Shown here: one piece after another, positions 8,485 to 18,300 of the stretch
Layout: every line of letters starts with the position of its first letter
Position numbering within the stretch: position 1 is the first letter of the stretch
Origin: an uncultured Acetatifactor sp.
GTDB taxonomy: Bacteria > Bacillota > Clostridia > Lachnospirales > Lachnospiraceae
Direction: 5' to 3'
DNA: 41,168 nucleotides
Assembly: GCA_910586515.1 (NCBI GenBank)
Contig: CAJUGL010000031.1
Span: forward strand, 1-41,168
Translations under genes and position numbers: made by a program
Notes under the pieces: model-generated
What the model was told of the DNA's origin: nothing
The model's input: only the letters and a program-made list of their open reading frames with translations
Database searches by the model: none

Positions 8485-9957
8485 CTATTTCCTCCTCCCC
8501 AGCCTGTCGATGACAGGCGCTGCAAATCCCATGAAAAACTCGTTCTTAGTCACCGCCAATACAAGGAGATACCAGGCTGCGCTTGCAAGAATGGTCAGTG
8601 CCGAAATAATCCATGGTATCTGCGCTGCCCTTTGGAAGGCGAATCCCAAAAGCAGTATTCCGATGCCCCCGATTATAGGCGCCTTCAGCATTTCGCCGGG
8701 CCTGTCAATCTTTATTTGCTTATCTATATAAGGCAGCTTGACAAGGACTCCGATAAACTCGGAAAGCGCCGTGGTAAACGCTGCCGCATTCAGCCCCCAT
8801 TTAGGTATCAGAATTAAATTCAAAACAATATTCACCATTGCGCTGACGACGCTTGACCACAGACATATCTTCTCTTTTCCTGCCGGAAGCATCGTCATGT
8901 TTCCTATCCATCCGCTGATAAAGGAGCACATAAGCGCTATTCCGAGGAGCCTCAACGACAATGCCGCGTCGACATAAGCCTCACCAGCGATGACATGAAT
9001 CAGCTGTGGAGCAATGATTTCGATTCCGCATACGCAGGGAATGCCCAGCACGAGGATGAAGTTCATGGAATACTTCAGCAGCTTGTTGATTTCCTTGTAA
9101 TCCTTCCTTGCAAATCCAGCTGACAGCTGCGGCATGACCACCCAGGCAATGGAAGCTACCATTGTGTTGACCAGGTTGTAGATCTTCACAGACGTGCTGT
9201 ATAATCCGACCTGATAGTCTCCCTTGACCAATCCAAGAATTGTCATATCGGAGTTCGTATAGATGGTCTGCGAGAGAATCAAAGAAAACAACAGCAGAAT
9301 TGGCGCCAGGTGTCTCCTAATGCCCATTTTCCAGGTGAGCCGTGTCTGGCAATATTTTCTCCTGTAGAAAATATTGACGATATTGGCTCCGCTCGATGCC
9401 ACCACTGAAATAAAGGCAAAAAGAAGATAATCCTCCTGCTTTCTTACAAAGATAAACATTAACAAAAGGGAAAGTATCTGCATGGAAACTGTGCGAAGGG
9501 CAATGAACTTAAAATCTTCCATCGCTGTATTCAACCAGTCGGCTCCCAGTGTCGTGAATAAAATGGAAACACTCTGAATGCAGATCAACAGTCTGTAGTT
9601 CTCCAGCGGTTCCGCAAAAAGCAGAACCACAATCAGCGCCAGATACGCAATGGCTGTGGATACGAGATTGATTGACAGTATTTCACCTGCCGTCTTTCCC
9701 AGCTGCTCCCTGTCATCCCTGACTCTGGAGCACTCCCGGACTGCATATGTCGTCACGCCGAGAGATGCTATCAGAGAAAAATAACTGATAACCGAGCTGC
9801 CAAAGTTTACCTTTCCCACATTGTCTGTCATCAGCACACGGGATATGTACGGAAAGGCAATCAATGGATATATGATACTGAACGCTGATTTTACCGTGTT
9901 GAATATCACGTTTTTGTTGATGTTTGAATTGCCTTTTTTCTTCTTAACCATCTGCAT
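8485..9957 (-). CDS. Wzx-like oligosaccharide flippase
   Basis: A 490-residue integral membrane protein of the MOP/polysaccharide transport family. After a basic start (VKKKKGNSN) the chain has about 12-14 hydrophobic segments, beginning with the family-typical AFSIIYPLIAFPYISRVL and a GVTTYAVRECSRVRDD loop. It would turn lipid-linked glycan units from the inner to the outer face of the membrane. It lies between the glycosyltransferase and rfbF, as expected in a Wzx-dependent glycan cluster, but no Wzy polymerase or chain-length regulator gene is seen nearby. Start may be Met1 or Met3. Confidence 0.85.
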   Translation of the reverse strand: MQMVKKKKGNSNINKNVIFNTVKSAFSIIYPLIAFPYISRVLMTDNVGKVNFGSSVISYFSLIASLGVTTYAVRECSRVRDDREQLGKTAGEILSINLVSTAIAYLALIVVLLFAEPLENYRLLICIQSVSILFTTLGADWLNTAMEDFKFIALRTVSMQILSLLLMFIFVRKQEDYLLFAFISVVASSGANIVNIFYRRKYCQTRLTWKMGIRRHLAPILLLFSLILSQTIYTNSDMTILGLVKGDYQVGLYSTSVKIYNLVNTMVASIAWVVMPQLSAGFARKDYKEINKLLKYSMNFILVLGIPCVCGIEIIAPQLIHVIAGEAYVDAALSLRLLGIALMCSFISGWIGNMTMLPAGKEKICLWSSVVSAMVNIVLNLILIPKWGLNAAAFTTALSEFIGVLVKLPYIDKQIKIDRPGEMLKAPIIGGIGILLLGFAFQRAAQIPWIISALTILASAAWYLLVLAVTKNEFFMGFAAPVIDRLGRRK

Positions 9958-10008
9958 TCCGCCTATTGCATCCTATCGCCTTTTTATTCCTTTTGCCCAA
10001 TCGTCTGT

Positions 10009-10938
10009 TTATCTTTTCAGGAGTCTCTTTACATCCGCTTTCAACTGCATTCTGATCAGTTTTCTCTTATACTGCCCAAAGTAGGGTTCTCCTCTATATT
10101 CATCTTCGACCAGCTTCCTGAGGTCTTCGTCTGAAAAGACGAATCGATCCGGATATTTCTCTTTATTAACTATCCACTCACAGAAGAATTCCAATAGGAG
10201 GCTTTTCCTCAAGCGTTCTAAACAATCCCCGGAAATCTCGCCGGCCTCCAGATACGGTTTGATAAATCCCAGAAATGTCATATAAAACACCTTATAGAGA
10301 CCGTAGGAGATATCCTTCCTGGCAACAGGAATGGTTTCCATGATTGGCGCATCATAGATGACTGCTCTGCCATGTCTCTTAAAGTTCTCCAGCAAATAAG
10401 GCACCTGGGCCAATCTGGAATCAGACTTTGAAACCAAAGTGCCAAGATCATCGCAGTCCACGTCCCAAATCGCAAAAGAGCGTATCCAAGTAAGATTAAT
10501 CTGTATTGTGTCGATATACTCTTCCACACTTGATATTATCTTTGGGTCTCTATGCAGCTTCCCTAAAGCAAGAAAATAAATCTGGGGCTTTTTCTCCTTA
10601 TTTTCCTCCGCTGCTTTCAGCATATATTGAACCGCACCGGGTTTATAGACCACAGTGTCATTGGTTAGTTTTCGTAAGTAGCCGTTGGCCCTCTGAAATA
10701 CCAGCGGAAAGTTCATATCTATAAGGTTTTCTTCGTTTCTGAAGTAATGGATGTTGGCATATTTCTCCTGATAGCGCATACCGATTTTCCGGGTATCATC
10801 TGCAGAACAGTTGTCCGAGATGACGACCTCGACACGGGCGTCAAAGCATTCCTGGCTCACTATCGATTCCAGGCATTGCTCCAAGTAGTTGGCTCTGTTG
10901 TATGTCGGTATGCATATGCTTAATAGTGGTTTGTCCAT
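10009..10938 (-). CDS. Family 2 glycosyltransferase
   Basis: A 309-residue GT-A fold transferase: LLSICIPTYNRANYLEQCLESI at the N-terminus, VEVVISDNCSADDT for the nucleotide-binding Asp, and YLRKLTNDTVVYKPGA, where many relatives have a DxD-type motif. The donor could be the CDP-branched sugar, but nothing in sequence proves it. It has a good ribosome site (AAGGAGG about 9 bases upstream). It is the only glycosyltransferase in the cluster, which is few for making a repeat unit. Confidence 0.85.
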   Translation of the reverse strand: MDKPLLSICIPTYNRANYLEQCLESIVSQECFDARVEVVISDNCSADDTRKIGMRYQEKYANIHYFRNEENLIDMNFPLVFQRANGYLRKLTNDTVVYKPGAVQYMLKAAEENKEKKPQIYFLALGKLHRDPKIISSVEEYIDTIQINLTWIRSFAIWDVDCDDLGTLVSKSDSRLAQVPYLLENFKRHGRAVIYDAPIMETIPVARKDISYGLYKVFYMTFLGFIKPYLEAGEISGDCLERLRKSLLLEFFCEWIVNKEKYPDRFVFSDEDLRKLVEDEYRGEPYFGQYKRKLIRMQLKADVKRLLKR

Positions 10939-10952
10939 CTATCGGTTCCTCC

Positions 10953-11742
10953 TTAATCGGCATCCCCTTCGCCGACTTCCATTTCAACTAATCCAAGGAT
11001 GCGCTCCGCAATAAATTTCATCCCTTTATCTCCCGGATGCCCAGCCACCCCCTCATGCTCTACGATATGTTCCTTGCCATCGGCATCGTAAACAGTCGCT
11101 CCCAATCCAGCCTGATATTCTGCATGTCCCCATATAGGAGAAATGTCTACAAAATCGATGCTGCAGCGTGATGCCACAGCCTTCTTCATGCCGTCGGTCT
11201 CCGTGTCTTCCCCAAATCCTCCTACAAGCATAACCTGCGCATTGGGGGCATCTATCCTGTATGTACCTGATTAATTCCTCGTAATCCTGTTCCAGAGTAG
11301 CTCTGTCAACGACATTCTCCCCTAGCTGTACTGTCACCAGATTTAGATTTTGTGATAGATATGGCTCCAGGACTGTCAGTGTCTCCGCCCTGTCCGATGA
11401 TTGAACCTCCCATATATAGAAATTGAACGCATAGACATTGGCATCTATCCCAATCCCCTCTGCTACCAGATGAACATAATCATTCTGTTCGCTGCTGGCA
11501 GCCATACCGATTTCGTTCCACCAATAATCGCAGATAGGGTGCTTCGTAATGCTATTTCCAATCGCAAGGTAGTTATAGCCGTCCTCGGCGAATTCAGGGA
11601 CATCGGGTCTTGATGCGGAGCTTTCCTCTCTATACCACGCAACCTGTATCTGCAAATCAGCTAGCTTTTCGTCCTGGAGCTTTTCATGCTTTATGAATTT
11701 GTATGCTCCATATGCACCAATAGCGATTATGGACAAAAGCAC
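10953..11742 (-). pseudogene. SGNH/GDSL hydrolase, frameshifted
   Basis: A membrane-anchored esterase-like protein in two frames. The first frame (from 11742) has a hydrophobic N-terminal segment and AIGNSIT (block I with the catalytic Ser) and VTVQLGENV (block III-like). It loses homology after YIQDRCP. The second frame carries QVMLVGGFG, then GHPGDKGM, the block V His motif. Removing one base from the C5 run (coding strand; 11244-11248) restores QDRCPNAQVMLVGG, so a +1 slip is likely. Another run, G7 at 11751-11745, sits at the N-terminus; one more G there would extend a smoother hydrophobic anchor (KIALGGVVLLSII). Such enzymes add or remove O-acyl groups on glycans, fitting the acetyltransferase next to it. 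Phase variation, decay or sequence error are all possible. Confidence 0.75.
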
Positions 11743-11744
11743 TA

Positions 11745-11751
11745 CCCCCCC
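11745..11751. repeat. Homopolymer C7 tract (G7 on the coding strand)
   Basis: Seven C residues on the plus strand lie between the acetyltransferase stop and the apparent GTG start of the SGNH hydrolase. With eight, the upstream frame would read into the SGNH frame as a continuous membrane anchor. Confidence 0.85.
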
Positions 11752-11755
11752 AGAG

Positions 11756-12418
11756 CTATTTTAAGGATGTATAAGACACTTCGTTTTTCTTCGGAAACCA
11801 CCTATAAACCTCCTTAATGTCATCTAACTCCATTCCATCAATAGGACTATATAGTTCATCTATGTGTGATTGGACAAGCTCTGTATCCAGCTTCTCATAA
11901 TCCAAAGTCAGCAAAAAACCTATTATGGACTGATTAAACCTATATTTGATAACCTTTGACGGAACGCCTCCCACAATCGCATATGGCGGCACGTCCTTTG
12001 TCACAACAGCACCAGCCGCGATGACAGCCCCCTGGCCTATATGCACTCCGGACATGACTATCACGCCGTAACCAATCCAAACATCATCATCTACCACAAT
12101 GTCTCCTTTGGATAGCCCTTCATGACATGCCATACCAGTACATTTTACTTTAAAAGGAAAAGTTGATATGAACCTGGTTTCATGATCTGCATTCAATATG
12201 AAGACAACATCTGGTGCTATGGAACAAAAATCTCCTATAATCAATTTTTCATTTATGTTATGGTTTAGTACTTGTAGCCCACCATAAGTATGGTTTCCGA
12301 CTTGTACTACATCGTGGTTAAAATTATTTATAGGAAAAGTCTCATTATGTGGGTTTTTTCTTCTCCAATTGATGTGTTTTTTCCATTTTAAAATTTTCCG
12401 CATTATCCAAGCAAGCAT
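11756..12418 (-). CDS. CatB-type hexapeptide-repeat acetyltransferase
   Basis: A 220-residue left-handed beta-helix acyltransferase (xenobiotic/sugar O-acetyltransferase type). Hexapeptide repeats are visible in IIGDFCSIAPDVVFIL and in IVVDDDVWIGYGVIVMSGV, then IGQGAVIAAGAVVTKDVPPYAIVGG; the His in NADHETRF fits the active-site region. It probably O-acetylates a sugar of the glycan built here. It is the first gene of the cluster, with GGGAGGG about 8 bases upstream. It reads as more AT-rich than the sugar genes after it, hinting at a separate origin. Confidence 0.85.
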   Translation of the reverse strand: MLAWIMRKILKWKKHINWRRKNPHNETFPINNFNHDVVQVGNHTYGGLQVLNHNINEKLIIGDFCSIAPDVVFILNADHETRFISTFPFKVKCTGMACHEGLSKGDIVVDDDVWIGYGVIVMSGVHIGQGAVIAAGAVVTKDVPPYAIVGGVPSKVIKYRFNQSIIGFLLTLDYEKLDTELVQSHIDELYSPIDGMELDDIKEVYRWFPKKNEVSYTSLK

Positions 12419-12522
12419 TTCCTATCCCTCCCAGATTCTATATGCTCTGTCATCCATCCTCTCCAACAATGAATTTTATCACACAAGGCTTGGTCTCCTC
12501 GAAAAACACTACATTGAATACA

Positions 12523-12551
12523 TTTATAACAAAAAAATTACTTGCTTTCCA
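12523..12551 (-). promoter_or_regulatory. Candidate promoter of the glycan cluster
   Basis: On the minus strand: TGGAAA (12551-12546), a 17-base spacer, and TATAAA (12528-12523) preceded by TGT, an extended -10. It would give a leader of about 100 bases before the acetyltransferase ATG at 12418. Confidence 0.45.
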
Positions 12552-12616
12552 TAATTCGCTGTTTTACTAACTTCGCTTGCAATATACGCCCAAAAGGTAT
12601 AGAATAGAGAAAATGC

Positions 12617-12657
12617 AAAAAGGTTCGCCTTACTAGCCAGTAAGGCGAACCTTTTTT
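12617..12657 (-). terminator. Strong intrinsic terminator, probably bidirectional
   Basis: A long perfect hairpin, AAAAAGGTTCGCCTTACT with its complement, with a four-base loop, is bordered by A and T runs. It lies 26 bases after the GH95 stop and before the glycan cluster promoter, so it separates the two transcription units. Confidence 0.9.
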
Positions 12658-12682
12658 CTATAAAACCATCTACATCCAAAAC

Positions 12683-15013
12683 TTATTCATCCCGCAAAGA
12701 GGAAAACCGTTCTGTAAAAGAGGCTTCCCTGCCCCCGGTCAGGGACACTGTCCGTCTCTCTCCGCCGGCCACTCTCACTGTAACCTGTCCGTCCGCTGCA
12801 GAGAGAAGCGTATAGGAAATCCTGTCTCCCTCCCATTCCATAGATACCCGGATGCCTCCTCTGGCCCGCAGCCCCTCTATGCGCCCCCGCTTCCACGAAG
12901 GGGGCAGCGCAGGCAGCAGCACCAGTTCACCGGCATGACTCTGCAGCAGCGCCTCAGCCACACCCGCTGTATATCCCAGATTTCCGTCGATCTGGAAAGG
13001 GGGGTGGGCGCAGAACAGATTGGGGTACAGCCCGCCTCCGTGGATCGAGGCCTTCCCTGCAGGTTCCACCAGGTGGAACATCCTCCGCATCAGAGCCTCC
13101 GTCCGCTCCCCCTTTTCCAGCCTTGCCCACATGAGAATCTTCCAGGCCAGACTCCATCCCGTTCCCTCATCTCCCCGTCCCAGAAGGCTTTCTTCCGCGG
13201 CCCGGCGCAGTTCCGGTTTTCCGGCGTGAATTCCCCGTCCCGGATGCAGCTCATACAGATGAGACAAGTGTCTGTGATGAATATCGCACTCCTCCCACTC
13301 CCTGTCCCATTCCAGAATCTGTCCCCTGCTGCCCTGCTTTATGGGAATGATTCCTTCCAGAAGCCTGCCTGCCTCCTCTCTTCGCTCTTCACTCTCTCCA
13401 AGCGTCTGGCAGGCCTCCCGGTAATCCTGCAGAAGATTCCGGATGATGGCCAGCGTATTTTCCGTATAACGGGCCACGCACGCTGCCCCGTCCCCGCAGC
13501 GGAAAGCATTTTCCGGAGATGTGGCCGGACATACCCCGTATCCCTCGGGCAGCTCTTCCAACATGTCCATGCAGAAGATGGCATTTTCCTCCAGAATGGG
13601 AAAAATCTCCTTCAGGTATTCCCTGTCGCAGGTAAACAGATAATCTTCATAGAGATTTCTGCACATCCATGCCCCTCCGAAAGGCCAGAAAGCCCACACC
13701 GGGCTTCCGGTCGCCGGGGAGGCCTTTCGCCAGATATCCACATTGTGAAAGCAGGCCGAACCTTTTTTGCCCAGCAGCTGTTCCGCAGACTCCTTTCCGT
13801 TCTGCAGCAGCTCCCGGTTCATTCTGACCAGAGGCTCTGCCAGCTCCGGAAGCCCGCAGGGTCCGGTCATCCAGTAATTCATCTCCGTGTTTATGTTCAC
13901 CGTGTAGTCACAGCACCAGGGGGGAATCTTCTTCTCGTTCCATATTCCCTGGAGATTGGCGGGCTGAGTGCCCGGGCGGGAAGAGGAGATCAGCAGATAT
14001 CTGCCGAAATCAAACAGCAGCGTGTAGAGCGAGATATCCTCCTCCCCTGCCTCAAACCGCCGGAATCTTTCCAGCAAATCCCTCTCCTCCCTGCCGCTTT
14101 CCCCCAGGTCCAGCTTCACCCTGCGGTAAAAAGCAGCATAATCTCCCACATGCTCCTCCTCCAGAGCCTGAAAATCCCTTTCCTTTCCCTCCATATCTTT
14201 CCGGATCAATTCCTCCGGGTCCGCCCCTTCCGTAAACGGATGGCGGTCAAAGCCGTTGAAGCCGGACCTGATGCAGAAATAAAGAACGATTTCTCGCGTG
14301 TCAATACACAGTACGCCGTCTCCCGCTGCTTCCGTCCTGCCTTCCGCCGACCGGACGTAACCCATGCCCAGATACCGCATTCCCCGCTCTTCATCCTTGT
14401 CGGAAAAGGTCAGCGCTCTGGCCCGCTCATTTCCCTCAGTCACCGTGAAATGATTCCTCCCGGGACATTCCCCCCACAGCCGGAAGGCATTTCCCTCATA
14501 CTGAGCCTCTCTCAGAAAACCCTCTCCTGCGCTGATTTTTACCGTAAATTTCTCCTGGGCCCGGATCCTGTAAACCAGCGCCTGGGCGGGAGCGCTGATG
14601 AAGCAGCTGTGTTCATACCGCTTTCCCCTGTTTTCGTACGCAACCGTTGCAACGGCCCTCTCCAGATCCAGGTCCCTTCTGTAGCCGCTGATCTCCCGCT
14701 CTCCCGCAAACTCCAGATACAGATTGCCGAAGGGCACATACATCTGCACATCTTCCGCCTCCAGAAGCTTGTCCTCGATCCGCCTTGTGGCCTCCGCCGG
14801 TTTTCCCTGGGAAGCCAGCTCTCCCGCCTGCCGGACCGCCTCCGGAGACATGCCCCGCTGTACTCCGGAGCCGTACCCCGACCACAGAGTATCCTCGTTC
14901 AGCTTCAGAATCTCTCTGTCTGCGCCGCCGTACATTACTGCCCCCAGCCTTCCGTTCCCCAGCGGAAATCCTTCCTCCCAGTAATCAGCCGGACTGTAAA
15001 ATGTCATTTTCAT
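12683..15013 (-). CDS. GH95 alpha-L-fucosidase
   Basis: A 776-residue glycoside hydrolase of family 95, which releases L-fucose from alpha-1,2-fucosylated glycans (some members act on L-galactosides). The N-terminal GH95 domain begins at once with YSPADYWEEGFPLGNGRLGA and LNEDTLWSG. In the (alpha/alpha)6 barrel, VNINTEMNYW (near residue 374) carries the pair of Asn residues that support catalysis, SPEN (near 499) the general-acid Glu, and FQIDGN (near 675) the Asp. No signal peptide is seen, so it should work inside the cell on imported oligosaccharides from mucin, milk or plants. AAGGAG lies 7 bases before the ATG. No transporter or fucose pathway gene is adjacent, so it appears as a stand-alone unit. 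Confidence 0.95.
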   Translation of the reverse strand: MKMTFYSPADYWEEGFPLGNGRLGAVMYGGADREILKLNEDTLWSGYGSGVQRGMSPEAVRQAGELASQGKPAEATRRIEDKLLEAEDVQMYVPFGNLYLEFAGEREISGYRRDLDLERAVATVAYENRGKRYEHSCFISAPAQALVYRIRAQEKFTVKISAGEGFLREAQYEGNAFRLWGECPGRNHFTVTEGNERARALTFSDKDEERGMRYLGMGYVRSAEGRTEAAGDGVLCIDTREIVLYFCIRSGFNGFDRHPFTEGADPEELIRKDMEGKERDFQALEEEHVGDYAAFYRRVKLDLGESGREERDLLERFRRFEAGEEDISLYTLLFDFGRYLLISSSRPGTQPANLQGIWNEKKIPPWCCDYTVNINTEMNYWMTGPCGLPELAEPLVRMNRELLQNGKESAEQLLGKKGSACFHNVDIWRKASPATGSPVWAFWPFGGAWMCRNLYEDYLFTCDREYLKEIFPILEENAIFCMDMLEELPEGYGVCPATSPENAFRCGDGAACVARYTENTLAIIRNLLQDYREACQTLGESEERREEAGRLLEGIIPIKQGSRGQILEWDREWEECDIHHRHLSHLYELHPGRGIHAGKPELRRAAEESLLGRGDEGTGWSLAWKILMWARLEKGERTEALMRRMFHLVEPAGKASIHGGGLYPNLFCAHPPFQIDGNLGYTAGVAEALLQSHAGELVLLPALPPSWKRGRIEGLRARGGIRVSMEWEGDRISYTLLSAADGQVTVRVAGGERRTVSLTGGREASFTERFSSLRDE

Positions 15014-15147
15014 TGTCTTCTCCTTCCCGCCGTCCCCAAAGGTTCGACCCCCTTCTTATCTTTTTATATCACAGGACTGCGGTTTTCCCGGCTGTCTGTT
15101 CCGGCGGCAGAATAACCCCGGCCTCCCGTTCAACCCTCTTACAGCCT

Positions 15148-15252
15148 CTATGCCTCGTCCAGATATTCTCTGTAATCCGCCTCGCTGGCAAATAAAATAT
15201 ACCTGCCTTCCACCAATCCCATATATCCCTCAGACGTGTTATATCCCTTCAT
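15148..15252 (-). CDS. 34-residue small protein, unlisted ORF
   Basis: The ATG at 15252 has a strong AGGAGGG seven bases upstream and opens a 34-codon frame: MKGYNTSEGYMGLVEGRYIL, then FASEADYREYLDEA, stop at 15148. The pattern of aromatic and Gly residues (GYMGLVEGRYILFAS followed by a Tyr/Glu-rich helix) resembles tiny hypothetical proteins that I recall from Lachnospiraceae, but no function is known to me. It lies between mfd (stop at 15332) and the GH95 gene, in the same direction. It has no signal peptide or membrane segment. The ribosome site and non-random composition are the main support. Confidence 0.65.
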   Translation of the reverse strand: MKGYNTSEGYMGLVEGRYILFASEADYREYLDEA

Positions 15253-15331
15253 CTATGTTCCCTCCTGTTCAGCATCAAGTGATTTCTGATCTAAACAGAA
15301 AGTACCATATTTTGAGGGTCATAAAACTCCC

Positions 15332-18300
15332 TCAAAACACTTGTTCGGCAGAAAGTATCCTCATTTCTCTCAGCAGTGTCTCCGTCTTTTCCAGAAGCAG
15401 CTCCGCATCCTTCTCCGCCAAACCTGTCTTTTTGTATTTACAGGTGAGAAAAGGCTTCCCGTAGGCAGTGAAAGTAAGATCCTGGCCGTATTTCTTCAGA
15501 AGTTCCGGAATCCTGGCCGGATCCAGGTCTGCGTCCGGCCGGAAAGTGACGGATATCTTCCCGTTTTTCCCCTTCACATCCGTCCCGTACAGCTTATGGG
15601 CCGCCACCCTGATCAGCGCAATGCGCAGAAGATTATCCACCGACTTGGGAATCTCCCCGAAGCGGTCCAGCAATTCGTCCTTCATGTCATCCCGTTCTTT
15701 TTCATTCTCTATACCGGCAATTCTTTTATAGATATCCAGCTTCTGCACCTCGTTTACGATATAGGACGGCGGGATGAACGCATCTACATCCAGGTCGATA
15801 ACCGTGGCGAAATCTTTGGGCGCGCTTCCGCCTTTCAGGGTCTGTACCGCCTCGTTCAGCATCTTGCAGTACAGGTCATACCCCACTGCCTCCATATGGC
15901 CGTGCTGGCGGACACCCAGAAGATTCCCCGCTCCGCGAATCTCCAGATCCCGCATGGCAATCTTGAATCCGCTGCCCAGATCCGTGAACTCTTTAATGGC
16001 CGCAAGGCGTTTCTCCGCCACCTCCTTGAGCATTTTGTCCCGTCTGTACATCAAAAACGCATAGGCTGTGCGGTTGGAACGCCCTACCCGTCCTCTGAGC
16101 TGATAGAGCTGGGACAATCCCAGATTTTCCGAGTCGTGAATGATCATGGTATTCACGTTGGGAATGTCCAGGCCTGTCTCAATGATGGTGGTGGATACCA
16201 GCACATCGATCTCCCCTCCGATAAAATCGAACATAATCTTTTCCAGTTCATTTTCCTTCATCTGTCCGTGGGCATAGGAGACCACTGCCTCAGGCATCAG
16301 CGCCGCTATCTGGGCAGTCACATCCGCGATATTGTTCACTCTGTTGTAAACATAATACACCTGCCCGCCCCTGGCCATCTCCCGGGAGACAGCCTCCCTT
16401 ACCAGCTCCTCGTTGTACTCGCAGACAAAGGTCTGAATGGGCTGCCTGTCCCCTGGCGGCTCCTCCAGAATACTCATGTCCCGAATGCCGATGAGGCTCA
16501 TGTGAAGCGTCCTGGGAATAGGGGTGGCCGTCAGCGTCAGCACGTCCACGTTTTCCTTCAATTTCTTTATTTTTTCCTTATGGCCCACGCCGAATCGCTG
16601 CTCCTCGTCAATGATCAGCAGGCCCAGATCCTTAAACCGCACATCCGCCGAAAGAACCCTGTGCGTACCGATGACAATATCCACCTGGCCTTTCAGCAGA
16701 TCGGCCACTGTCTTCCTGATCTCCCCCGGCGTGCGGAAACGGCTCATCAAATCCACCCGTATGGGATAATCCTTCATCCGCTGGACAAAGGTGGTATAAT
16801 GCTGCTGGGCCAAAATGGTGGTGGGCACCAGGTACACCACCTGTTTTCCCTCCTGGACGGCCTTAAAGGCGGCCCTGATGGCGATCTCCGTCTTGCCGTA
16901 GCCCACGTCCCCGCAGATCAGACGATCCATGATTTTTGTGCTCTCCATATCCGCCTTGGTGTCCTGGATGGCGGCCAGCTGATCCTCCGTCTCCTCAAAG
17001 GGAAACATCTCCTCGAACTCCCGCTGCCATACAGTGTCCTTTTCAAACGGGTACCCCTCGCTCTGCTGACGCAGGGCATACAATTCCACCAGATCGTTTG
17101 CCACCTCGTTGACGGCGCTGCGCACCTTAGTCTTGGTACGCTCCCATTCCTTTGAGCCAAGTTTGTTCAGCTTGGGCTTTCGGGCATCCGCGGAGGCATA
17201 TTTCTGGATCACGTCCAGCCCGGTAGCCAGAACATAGAGATTTCCCCCGTCCCTGTATTCTATCTTGATATAATCCTTGACTACCCCCTCCATCTCCACC
17301 TTATCGATCCCCTGGTAAATGCCCAGCCCGTGGCTCTCATGGACTACATAGTCCCCCACCTTGAGATCGTTGAAATCCTTGATCTTCTGGCCCTGATAGA
17401 GCTTTTTCCCTTTCTTTTTCTTCTTCTCCGCGCCGAAGATATCTGTCTCCGAAACTACCACAAACTTCAGCATGGGATACTCGAATCCTTTATTGACATG
17501 GCCGTAGCAGGTAAGCACCTCTCCCTGGAGTACCTCCCGCAGAGGATCCTCCGTATACACCGCCGCGATCTCCTGGTCCCGCAGATCCTCCGCCAGACGC
17601 TTCGCCCTGGTTCGGGAACCGGACAGAAGCAGTACCCGGTAACCGTTGCGGCGGAAGAGCTTCAGGTCCTTCACCAGAGCCTCAAAACTGTTATTGTAGG
17701 ACGCCACATTCCTGGCCGCCACATCGGTGCGCAGATCCGCCTTGAAATAGCCTCTGGCCTCCATTGTGGACAGAGTGACCACGCTGCCCGCCAGCAGAGC
17801 CGCAGCCACCTGCTCCCCGCTGTAGAGGATATCCATCTGCCCGGGCAGAATATATCCCTTTTCCGCCCGCTGGGTCATGCTCTCCCGAAACTCCAGTTCC
17901 ACCGCCTCCGCCTGTTCCTTCACCCGGCCCGGCTCATCTACAAAGAAAACCGGCCCTGCATTGGCTGCGGCCGTTCCCGTTCTAAGAGGGCCTCCCTGAC
18001 GGGCAATCTGCAAAAGCAGCTGGGGCAGCATCACCGTATCCTCATAAAAATAGCGGATATACCCCTCAAGATTCACCTGGGCCCGAAAATCCAGCAGCTG
18101 CTCCTTCAGCTCCTTTACCTGCAGAGCGATCCTGTGAGCTTCTTCCGTGCGGAAAGAATCCCTGAATATTTTTTCCTGCCGGACTGCCTCTTCCTCCAGC
18201 TTCCTTAATCCTCTGCGGATTCGCTCTTCCTCCAATACGAATTCCGTGGCCGGAAAGACGCTGATGCTTTCCAGATTCTCTATGGAACGCTGGCTCAGCA

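Noticed and set aside
12935..15115. 726-codon open frame on the plus strand
   Set aside because: It is antisense to the GH95 gene, which has all family motifs; the opposite frame is open because of its GC-rich codon pattern and has no recognisable domain.
15341..17155. 604-codon open frame on the plus strand
   Set aside because: It is antisense to mfd and shows no protein-family motif.
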